From Dehalococcoidia bacterium (GTDB lineage Bacteria; Chloroflexota; Dehalococcoidia; E44-bin15), in NCBI GenBank assembly GCA_030619615.1, contig JAUXBC010000008.1, positions 1-19,541 on the forward strand: DNA of 19,541 bases. The letters run 5' to 3'. The position numbers were made by a program, and so were the translations under genes. The notes below the pieces were generated by a model that saw nothing but the letters and a program-made list of their open reading frames with translations, searched no databases and was not told where the DNA came from. Positions 1 through 6,765 of this stretch are shown piece after piece. The stretch's first letter is position 1; every line of letters begins with the position of its first letter.

Positions 1-1
1 C

Positions 2-1987
2 GATTACAGCAAGAGGAAGACCATCGCCGAGCTTGAGATAGGGGTGGAGCAAACCATCATCGCTACGGTTTGGCAGGCACAGGAGACCACCCCGGGGGGA
101 AGGCGCTCCACCGAGGCCATCGTGGGCGATGAGACGGGGAACATGAGGGTTGTCTGGTTCAACCAGCCCTATCTTGCCAGGAAGCTTCGCACCAACTCGC
201 AGCTGGTGTTGAGCGGTAGGGTGAGCCTGTTTAAAGGGACAAAGGTTTTCCAGTCCCCTGAATATGAGCCAATAACCAAGGATTTGATCCACACCGGGCG
301 TCTGGTGCCCCTCTATCCCCTCACCGAGGGGTTAGCCCCTCGCGTGGTGCGGCGGCTGGTTAAGGAGACGGTGGACCTCTGGGCACCAAAGATACCGGAC
401 TTCCTCCCCCAGGGGGTGAGGAGACACGCCCAGCTTCTCCAACTGCCTGAGGCGATAAAGCAGGCTCACTACCCAGAAAACGAAAGCCTTAAGGACGGTG
501 CCAGAAAGAGGCTGGCCTTTGATGAGCTCTTCCTCATCCAGTTGGGCGTGCTCTCCAGGAGGAGGGATTGGAGGGAGGGTGGTGAGGCAAACCCAATCAA
601 GCCCGAGCGCCAGATGCTGGCATCCTTTCTCAGCTCCCTCCCCTTCACCCTGACCAGCGCTCAAAAGCGTGCCCTGGAGGAGATCCTTGCCGATATAGAG
701 AAGGTGAGGCCGATGAGCAGGCTGCTTCAGGGGGAGGTTGGCAGCGGGAAAACCGTGGTCGCTACAGCAGCGCTACTAACCACTGTAGCCAATGGCTATC
801 AAGGGGCTTTCATGGCGCCAACGGAGATCCTGGCGGAGCAGCATTTTTCGAATATTTCCGCTCTTTTGGCTGAGGCGGGTCGGGAGGAAGATGTTGAGGG
901 TGGTCTGCGAACTTTCGCTTCTCTTCTCCCTCATCCTATCAACGTAGCCCTGCTTACTGGAAGTATGAAAAAAAGCGAAAAAGAGAGGGTGCATCAGGCG
1001 ATCTGGGAGGGGGAGGTGGATATGGTGGTGGGCACCCATGCCCTGATTCAAAGGGAGGTGGAGTTTCCCAGGCTTGGGCTGGCCATAGTGGATGAGCAGC
1101 ACCGCTTCGGCGTGATGCAGCGCTCAGCGCTTCGCCAGAAGGGGCCAAACCCCCACCTTCTGGTGATGACTGCCACCCCGATCCCTCGCAGCCTGGCGCT
1201 CACCCTGTATGGGGACCTCGATCTATCGGTCATCGATGAGCTCCCCCCGGGGAGGCAGGTGATTAGGACGAGATGGCTTGAACCCGAAGAGCGGGAGAAG
1301 GCTTATCGCTTTCTGCGCAAAGAGGTGGGGGAGGGACGCCAGGGCTTCATCATCTGCCCCCTCATCGAGGAGTCGGAGGCCATTGAGGCTAAGGCGGCAA
1401 CCAAGGAATATGAGCACCTATGTGGGGAGGTCTTCCCCGACCTTCGCCTTGGGCTGCTCCATGGAAGGCTCAGAGCCTCAGTGAAGGAGGAGGTGATGAG
1501 GAGGTTTCGAGGTGGTGAGCTGGACATCTTGGTGGCGACCCCGGTGGTTGAGGTGGGCATCGACGTCCCCAATGCTACGGTGATGCTTATCGAGGGCGCT
1601 GACCGCTTCGGTCTAGCGCAGCTACACCAATTTCGCGGTCGCGTAGGCAGGGGGGAAAAGCAAAGCTGTTGCATCCTCGTCGCTGAGACGCCGTCGCCGG
1701 AGGGAAGGGAGCGCCTCTCCCTGTTGGAGCGCACCCAAGACGGTTTTCTCCTTGCCGAGGAGGATTTGAGGCTCAGGGGTCCCGGGGAATTCTTTGGCAC
1801 CAGACAAAGTGGACTTCCCGACCTCAGGATGGCGAAGCTTTCCGACATCGGGCTTTTGGAGCTTGCCCGCAACGAGGCGATTCGCCTTTTTAAACAGGAC
1901 CCTGCGCTCTCTCGTCCAGAGCATGAGCTTCTGGCCAGCGAGGTGGCTCGGCTTTGGCAGGGTGGAGTCCCTGGGGGTGAGGCGTGA
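2..1987 (+). CDS. recG: ATP-dependent DNA helicase RecG, 5'-truncated by window edge
   Basis: RecG remodels stalled replication forks and Holliday junctions, using a wedge/OB domain to bind the junction and a superfamily 2 motor to translocate on duplex DNA. The frame is open from base 2 and begins DYSKRKTIAELEIG, which fits the start of the wedge domain. The GTG at 44 is therefore an internal codon, and the true start lies outside the window. Visible motifs are Walker A GEVGSGKT (about 731-754), DEQH with RFGVMQR (about 1092), TATPIPRSLA (about 1170), the motif VI-like QFRGRVGRG (about 1629) and a C-terminal GLPDLRMAKL stretch typical of RecG. An insert of about 20 residues between the Walker A region and ALLTGS resembles what I recall from Chloroflexota RecG; this is a recollection and was not checked. 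The stop overlaps the argS start by 4 bp (GTGA), so translation is probably coupled. Confidence 0.96.
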   Translation, partial: DYSKRKTIAELEIGVEQTIIATVWQAQETTPGGRRSTEAIVGDETGNMRVVWFNQPYLARKLRTNSQLVLSGRVSLFKGTKVFQSPEYEPITKDLIHTGRLVPLYPLTEGLAPRVVRRLVKETVDLWAPKIPDFLPQGVRRHAQLLQLPEAIKQAHYPENESLKDGARKRLAFDELFLIQLGVLSRRRDWREGGEANPIKPERQMLASFLSSLPFTLTSAQKRALEEILADIEKVRPMSRLLQGEVGSGKTVVATAALLTTVANGYQGAFMAPTEILAEQHFSNISALLAEAGREEDVEGGLRTFASLLPHPINVALLTGSMKKSEKERVHQAIWEGEVDMVVGTHALIQREVEFPRLGLAIVDEQHRFGVMQRSALRQKGPNPHLLVMTATPIPRSLALTLYGDLDLSVIDELPPGRQVIRTRWLEPEEREKAYRFLRKEVGEGRQGFIICPLIEESEAIEAKAATKEYEHLCGEVFPDLRLGLLHGRLRASVKEEVMRRFRGGELDILVATPVVEVGIDVPNATVMLIEGADRFGLAQLHQFRGRVGRGEKQSCCILVAETPSPEGRERLSLLERTQDGFLLAEEDLRLRGPGEFFGTRQSGLPDLRMAKLSDIGLLELARNEAIRLFKQDPALSRPEHELLASEVARLWQGGVPGGEA

Positions 1988-3636
1988 CGATAAAAGAAGA
2001 GATCACCGAGCTTCTGGAAAAGGCGGCCAACGAGGCGATAAGGAGGAATCTGCTTCCCCCCATGGTGATGCCCGATATCTTGCTGGAGCGCCCCCAGAAT
2101 CCAGAGCATGGAGACTATGCCAGCCCCCTGGCCCTGAAGCTGGCACGGGGAGCGAGGATGAACCCCCTAACCATCGCTGAAAGCCTCGCTAGCCTGATCC
2201 AGCTCCCCAAGGAGATCGAGAGGATCGCCGTGGCACCCCCGGGGTTCATCAATTTCTCCTTAAGGAGCGATTGGCTTATCAGGCAGGTTGAGGAGATCTT
2301 GAGCGCAGGCGAGGAATACGGCAATACTGACCTGGGTAAGGGTGCCAGGGTTCAATTGGAATTCGTCAGCGTCAATCCCACAGGTCCCCTCCATTTGGGG
2401 CATGGCAGGGGCGCCATCCTGGGCAGCACCCTGTCCAATGTGCTCGGTGCCGTTGGCTATCAAGTGAACAAGGAATACTACATTAACGATGCTGGTAGTC
2501 AGATGGATGCCTTCTATCGCTCCCTTTATGCCCGCTATCAGCAGGTGCTGGGAATCGATGCCCAGATGCCCTCCGAGGGCTATTTCGGAGAATATTTGAT
2601 CGCCCTGGCCAGGGAGATCGCCGCTGATGAGGGGCGGCGATTCCTCGAAAAGGAGGCGATGAAGGAATTGGGCAGGATCGGGATGGCGAGGGTCATCGAT
2701 TCCATCACGTCCGACCTTGAGCTATTGGGGGTGAGCTTCGATGTCTGGTTCAGCGAAGAGAGCCTTTTCGACCATGGGCAGTACCAAAGGGCGATGTCCC
2801 TCCTCCGTGAGAAGGGCCATACCGGCGAAAAAGAGGGGGCGACCTGGTTTGTTTCCACCGCCCTCGGTGAGGATAAGGACAATGTGCTGGTGAGGAGCGA
2901 TGGCTCCCCTACCTATTTCGCCTCCGACATTGCCTACCACTATAACAAATTCATCGAGAGGGGCTTCGAGAGGGTGATCAATATTTGGGGAGCGGACCAC
3001 CAGGGTCATGTCTCCCGGATGAAGGCGGCAGTAGGTGCTCTAGGGATCGACCCAGAAAGGCTCCGGATCATCATCTCCCAGATGGTCACCCTGAAGCGTG
3101 GCGAATCAGTGCTTCGGCTATCGAAACGCACGGGAGAGCTGATCACCCTTAGGGAGCTTGTGGAGGAGGTTGGTGCTGATGCCTGCCGCTTCTTCTTCCT
3201 CTCTCGCTCCGCCGATAGCCAGATGGACTTCGACCTGGAACTGGCAAAAAGGCAATCGGCGGACAACCCCGTCTATTATATTCAATATGCCCACGCCCGC
3301 ATCGCCAGCATCCTTCGCCTTGCCCAGGAAAGGGGAATCGACTATAGAGGGGGGGATGTCTCCCTGTTCACCGCCGAGCCTGAGTTAACCCTGATCAGAA
3401 AGATGCTCCAGCTGCCGGAGGTGATGGAGATGGTGGCATCAACCTTAGAACCCCACCATCTCTCCTATTACGCCACTGACATCGCCACCATTTTCCACGA
3501 CTTCTACGAAAAGTGTCGCGTCATCTCCCCAGATGAGGCGCTCACCTGGGCTCGATTGAAGCTGGTTGAGGCAGCAAAGATCGTCCTGGCGAAAACCCTC
3601 CGCCTCATGGGGATGACCGCCCCTGACAGGATGTAA
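1984..3636 (+). CDS. argS: Arginyl-tRNA synthetase
   Basis: A class I aminoacyl-tRNA synthetase that charges tRNA-Arg in the cytoplasm. The protein is 550 residues, normal for the family. It has an N-terminal additional domain (GDYASPLALKLAR, about 43-55), the HIGH signature as HLGH at 137-140 in the context SVNPTGPLHLGHGRGA, and the family's degenerate KMSKS loop as LSKRTGE at 379-385. A helical DALR-type anticodon-binding domain occupies roughly the last 120 residues, including NPVYYIQYAHARI. The GTG start at 1984 overlaps the recG stop, and the GGGGGTGAGG just upstream can serve as a weak ribosome binding site. No T-box or attenuator can sit in front because there is no intergenic space, so expression follows recG. 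Nothing in the sequence suggests a defect. Confidence 0.97.
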   Translation: MTIKEEITELLEKAANEAIRRNLLPPMVMPDILLERPQNPEHGDYASPLALKLARGARMNPLTIAESLASLIQLPKEIERIAVAPPGFINFSLRSDWLIRQVEEILSAGEEYGNTDLGKGARVQLEFVSVNPTGPLHLGHGRGAILGSTLSNVLGAVGYQVNKEYYINDAGSQMDAFYRSLYARYQQVLGIDAQMPSEGYFGEYLIALAREIAADEGRRFLEKEAMKELGRIGMARVIDSITSDLELLGVSFDVWFSEESLFDHGQYQRAMSLLREKGHTGEKEGATWFVSTALGEDKDNVLVRSDGSPTYFASDIAYHYNKFIERGFERVINIWGADHQGHVSRMKAAVGALGIDPERLRIIISQMVTLKRGESVLRLSKRTGELITLRELVEEVGADACRFFFLSRSADSQMDFDLELAKRQSADNPVYYIQYAHARIASILRLAQERGIDYRGGDVSLFTAEPELTLIRKMLQLPEVMEMVASTLEPHHLSYYATDIATIFHDFYEKCRVISPDEALTWARLKLVEAAKIVLAKTLRLMGMTAPDRM

Positions 3637-3686
3637 CCAGCTCCATGTCGCCTTGGCTTGATACTTCTCCAGCATTGAACATGCTC

Positions 3687-3720
3687 TTGACTTTCTTGAC
3701 GAAAACAAGTAAATTATACT
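3687..3720 (+). promoter_or_regulatory. Probable sigma-70-type promoter for the acyl-CoA synthetase unit
   Basis: The 152-bp gap after argS holds TTGACT at 3687-3692 and TTGACG at 3696-3701. Downstream are TAAATT at 3710-3715 (17 bp from the first -35) and the better -10 match TATACT at 3715-3720, which has poor spacing to either -35. An AT-rich tract lies around them. The exact -35/-10 pairing is uncertain. A small perfect inverted repeat, AGCAT-TGAAC-ATGCT at 3671-3685, lies immediately upstream and could be an operator half-site pair or chance. Confidence 0.4.
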
Positions 3721-3738
3721 ACGATAGAGGAGGTTTGG

Positions 3739-3792
3739 ATGCCTCTAAGGCAAGAGGTTGAGGCTAATTTTTTGCTGGAGGTGCCAGGATGA
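3739..3792 (+). CDS. 17-residue leader peptide ORF overlapping the acyl-CoA synthetase start
   Basis: A strong ribosome binding site, GAGGAGGT at 3727-3734, precedes ATG at 3739. That ATG opens a 17-codon frame (MPLRQEVEANFLLEVPG) whose TGA shares ATGA with the ATG of the next gene at 3789. This is the classic geometry for translational coupling. The frame contains no run of one amino acid that would suggest a biosynthetic attenuator. The downstream gene also has its own GGAGGT at 3777-3782, inside the small ORF, so ribosomes ending or starting here would compete. It may be a true leader peptide or a chance short frame. The support is the good site plus the exact overlap. Confidence 0.4.
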   Translation: MPLRQEVEANFLLEVPG

Positions 3793-5345
3793 ACGCCAGT
3801 GATGGATTGAGAATCAGTGCCTGGAAATACCCGGATAAGACGGCTGCGGTTTATTTTGACAAAAAATATACCTATGCAGAGCTCGACGAGAGGGTGAACC
3901 GTCTTGCAAACGGGCTTCTGGAGATGGGGTTTAAGAGGGGGGACAAGATAGCATATCTAGTATATAACTGCATGGAGGGGCTGGAGGTCATCCAGGCTCT
4001 ATTGAGGGTTGGAATTACCCTGGTTCCCATCAATTACCGCCTCAATCTTGACCACATGGAGTTCATCATCAACCATTGCGATGCGACCTGCCTTCTCGTC
4101 GGCGATGATTTGCTCGAGTTCATCGAACCCATAAAGTCAAACCTTAAGAATATCCCGCCAGAAAACTTTATCGTCATCGGTGAGAAGGCCGGCGACGGCT
4201 TGCGTCGCTATGAGGACATCCTGTCCAAGTCGGCGGCAAACCCTGAAGTGGATGTGAGACCGGAAGATTTGGCTTACATAGCCTATACCTCGGGGACGAC
4301 GGGGTTGCCCAAGGGTGTGGTTACCTCAAGTCGCGGCCTGATGACCAATATGAAGGGTGCTATGGGAAGGGGATACGGGAGAGCAGAGATCAGCGCCGAG
4401 GATAGAGTTCTCCTTGTCCTCATGCCCCTGGTTCACTCCAACTCCATCTGGAGCACCTGCATCACCTTCTGGTACGGGGGTAAGAATGTTGTCTATCGGT
4501 CGCGGGGCTTCGATGCCGAGGAGATATTGCAGGTGATCGACAGGGAGAAGGTTAGCACCTCTTCCGTGGTGCCCTTTATGCTGACCAAGATCCTTGAGCT
4601 CCCCGCGGAGGCCCGAAACAAGTATGATGTAAGCAGCATCACCTCCATTGGCAGCGGCTCAGCGATGCTTTTTCCCAGCGTCATCGAGAAGATGACCAAT
4701 TACTTCAAGGGGGTGAGACTGAGCAACAGCTACGGCTCCTCAGAAACAGGACCAGCGACCACCCTGAGGTATAAGGACCTGGCGAAAAAACCGACCAGCA
4801 TTGGACTGCCGAACCCCGGAGTGGAGGTAAAGGTCTTCGATAAAGATTTCAGGGAATTGCCTTCTGGTGAGGTCGGTGACATCTGGGTTAAGAGCGCCCA
4901 AAAATTCGACGGTTACTATAAGGACTCTGAAAAAACAGCGGCAGCCATAAGAGGCGAGTGGGCTTGCGCCGGCGATCTGGGCTACACCGATGAGGAGGGG
5001 TATTTCTATCTGGTAGATAGAGGGGATGACACCATCGTCAGCGCTGGCGAGCGTATCGCCTCCCCTGAGGTGGAGGACCTAATAAGTAAGAACCCAAAGG
5101 TCGCTGAGGTGGCGGTAATCGGTCTCCCCGACGAGAGGTGGGGAATGATGTGTACCGCTGTGGTTAGGTTGAAGGAGGGCGAGGAGGCCACCGAGGAGGA
5201 GATCATCGAGTGGTGCCGGGCCGATTTGTCAGCGTTCAAGGTGCCCAAGAAAGTTGATTTCGTCACGGAGTTCCCTACAACCCTTACCGGGAAAATCTTG
5301 AAGAGGGTTCTCAGGGAGGAATACAAGAAGAAGGCTCGGGTGTAA
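3789..5345 (+). CDS. Acyl-CoA synthetase (AMP-forming, ANL superfamily)
   Basis: Activates a carboxylic acid with ATP to an acyl-adenylate and then to an acyl-CoA thioester in the cytoplasm. The 518 residues match full-length medium/long-chain or aryl CoA ligases. The phosphate-binding loop YTSGTTGLPKG is at 166-176, the adenine/acyl pocket motif SYGSSETG at 314-321, and the hinge region GDLGYTDEEGYFYLVDR at about 395-411. The C-terminal catalytic lysine of PTTLTGK is at 502. The motif usually written GGENI is here SAGERIAS (418-425), a modest departure. The start is ATG 3789, with GGAGGT six bases upstream. It stands 64 bp before the HMG-CoA lyase-like gene, probably on one transcript. Substrate cannot be read from sequence; a branched, dicarboxylic, hydroxy or aromatic acid feeding the neighbouring CoA-ester enzymes is possible. 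Confidence 0.9.
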   Translation: MNASDGLRISAWKYPDKTAAVYFDKKYTYAELDERVNRLANGLLEMGFKRGDKIAYLVYNCMEGLEVIQALLRVGITLVPINYRLNLDHMEFIINHCDATCLLVGDDLLEFIEPIKSNLKNIPPENFIVIGEKAGDGLRRYEDILSKSAANPEVDVRPEDLAYIAYTSGTTGLPKGVVTSSRGLMTNMKGAMGRGYGRAEISAEDRVLLVLMPLVHSNSIWSTCITFWYGGKNVVYRSRGFDAEEILQVIDREKVSTSSVVPFMLTKILELPAEARNKYDVSSITSIGSGSAMLFPSVIEKMTNYFKGVRLSNSYGSSETGPATTLRYKDLAKKPTSIGLPNPGVEVKVFDKDFRELPSGEVGDIWVKSAQKFDGYYKDSEKTAAAIRGEWACAGDLGYTDEEGYFYLVDRGDDTIVSAGERIASPEVEDLISKNPKVAEVAVIGLPDERWGMMCTAVVRLKEGEEATEEEIIEWCRADLSAFKVPKKVDFVTEFPTTLTGKILKRVLREEYKKKARV

Positions 5346-5409
5346 CGGAGGCAAAAAAGGTTTGATCTGTTGCCGGGGGATTTATGTTTATAGCGAAGGA
5401 GGTTAGAGC

Positions 5410-6705
5410 ATGAAATGGAATATGAGAGGGCAATTGCCCGGGAAGGTGTCGATGCATGAGCTGTTGCCCAGAGACGGATTACAGAATGCGCCAACAGTCA
5501 TTCCAACCGATACCAAGTTGTGGTTTATCGACCAGTGTGCACAAGCAGGGTATAAAAGTATAGAGATAACCAACTTTGGTCATCCCAGGCTTCTCCCTCA
5601 AGGCAGGGATGCGGAGGAGGTTTTAAGAAGGGCATCGGAGCTTGAATCGGTCAAGAAAAATAAGGTCCACTTAAAATGCTATGGCATGACCAGGAGGGCT
5701 TTTGAGAGGGCGGCAGAATGCGTACAAAAAGGATATCCACCTCATAGCGTTGCTTTCACCATCTCTACAGAAGACCTTCATGGCAGGAGGAACTCGGGCA
5801 GAACAAGGGAGGAATACTTTGAGGACATCCCCGATTTTGTGAGAATCGCTAAGGAGAATGGCTTTGAAATTGACATGGCCTTAGCCTGCGTGTATGGCTC
5901 ACCATGCGCCGGTCCGGTGCCCATAGAGAATACCATTGAGCTAATGGAGCGGGGGCTGGATCTGGGAATAAGAAGATTCACCCCCTGTGATACCACGGGC
6001 GAATCAAACCCGCTGAGAACCTATGAATATATGAGTGCCCTGGTGGATAAGTTTGGGAAATATGATGAAGTTATTTTCAGGATTGCCCATTTTCACGATG
6101 CCAGGGGGATGGGGTTGCCTAATTATGTAGCCGCAATTCTTGCTGGAGCCACGATCGTAGAGACCTCCCTGGGACAATTGGGGGGGCAACCCCAATTCGT
6201 GGTTGATGCTGTTCCCGGCGTGGGAAGTGGTCCCAATTATTGCAACTCCGATAGTCTTCTGGGAAATGGCTCAACGGAAGACGTGCTTGTCATGCTCGAT
6301 GAGATGGGGATTGATACCGGTGTCGATATAGACAAGATGCTTCAGTTGGGAAGGGTATTAGAATGGGTGTTTCGGAAACAGCTAAGACCTTACTGCACCA
6401 GGGCGGGCAGACCGATTAAGTATCCGGTGGAATGGGCTATACCAACCATGCACTTGGAAACCATACCCCCATACTCCGACTGGATGGGTGAGTGGGGATA
6501 CCCCGGAAAATACAAGCCCGCCTCCGCCGCTTTCATCGCAAAGGAGTTTGAGGGTCGGAAGCTTAGGTGGGATCCCTGGGAGGATAAGGTAAAAGGGGTC
6601 AAAAAGGTTAAAGGGGTGAAAGAAAAATCGCGGCCCTTATCTTTCTCAGCTTCAACACCGCTTGTGCATCTCCAAAATCGTAAAGAGAGAGGGAGCTACC
6701 CTTGA
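5410..6705 (+). CDS. HMG-CoA lyase-like DRE-TIM metalloenzyme lacking the catalytic cysteine
   Basis: A TIM-barrel enzyme of the pyruvate carboxyltransferase / HMGL-like family, whose members make or break C-C bonds next to a CoA ester or ketoacid. It is 431 residues against about 300-330 for HMG-CoA lyase. PRDGLQN (20-26) matches the family's RDG motif, HFHDARGMGLPNY (227-239) supplies the HxH metal ligands, and GNGSTED (285-291) supplies the asparagine ligand. Where HMG-CoA lyases have GGCPYA, this protein has GGQPQF (258-263), so the catalytic Cys is replaced by Gln. An insert of about 17 residues follows (VVDAVPGVGSG region). The tail after residue 391 is low-complexity (KVKGVKKVKGVK) and its stop lies inside the terminator hairpin. 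AAGGAGGT at 5396-5403 supports ATG 5410. It may be a lyase, aldolase or condensing enzyme on an acyl-CoA; HMG-CoA lyase activity is doubtful. Confidence 0.82.
   Translation: MKWNMRGQLPGKVSMHELLPRDGLQNAPTVIPTDTKLWFIDQCAQAGYKSIEITNFGHPRLLPQGRDAEEVLRRASELESVKKNKVHLKCYGMTRRAFERAAECVQKGYPPHSVAFTISTEDLHGRRNSGRTREEYFEDIPDFVRIAKENGFEIDMALACVYGSPCAGPVPIENTIELMERGLDLGIRRFTPCDTTGESNPLRTYEYMSALVDKFGKYDEVIFRIAHFHDARGMGLPNYVAAILAGATIVETSLGQLGGQPQFVVDAVPGVGSGPNYCNSDSLLGNGSTEDVLVMLDEMGIDTGVDIDKMLQLGRVLEWVFRKQLRPYCTRAGRPIKYPVEWAIPTMHLETIPPYSDWMGEWGYPGKYKPASAAFIAKEFEGRKLRWDPWEDKVKGVKKVKGVKEKSRPLSFSASTPLVHLQNRKERGSYP
6586..6621 (+). repeat. Two-copy 18-bp tandem repeat in the 3' end of the HMGL-like gene
   Basis: The unit AAGGTAAAAGGGGTCAAA (6586-6603) is followed directly by AAGGTTAAAGGGGTGAAA (6604-6621), with two mismatches in 18. 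It encodes KVKGVK twice and begins the low-complexity tail of the protein. It looks like a slippage duplication. Confidence 0.75.
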
Positions 6706-6731
6706 AAGAGATCTTTCAGGAGTAGCTCCCT
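6690..6731. terminator. Bidirectional hairpin terminator between convergent units
   Basis: AGGGAGCTAC (6690-6699) and GTAGCTCCCT (6722-6731) pair perfectly over 10 bp. The interior continues as TGAAAG (6703-6708) with CTTTCA (6713-6718), giving a long stem with one mismatch and a small loop. It sits between the plus-strand HMGL-like gene, whose TGA (6703-6705) is inside the stem, and the minus-strand ThDP gene ending at 6766. Neither side has a perfect U-run; the minus-strand side is the more pyrimidine-rich. Confidence 0.7.
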
Positions 6732-6765
6732 TAGTTAAAAGGCTTGCTGCCGATTGGGGGAATGG

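Noticed and set aside
1303..2109. Long minus-strand open frame opposite the end of recG and start of argS
   Set aside because: It is antisense to clear family motifs of RecG, has no recognisable domain and no ribosome binding site. Open antisense frames are common at this base composition.
3671..3685. AGCAT-TGAAC-ATGCT hairpin as argS terminator
   Set aside because: A five-base-pair, AT-rich stem without a following T-run is too weak; it is noted only as a possible operator.
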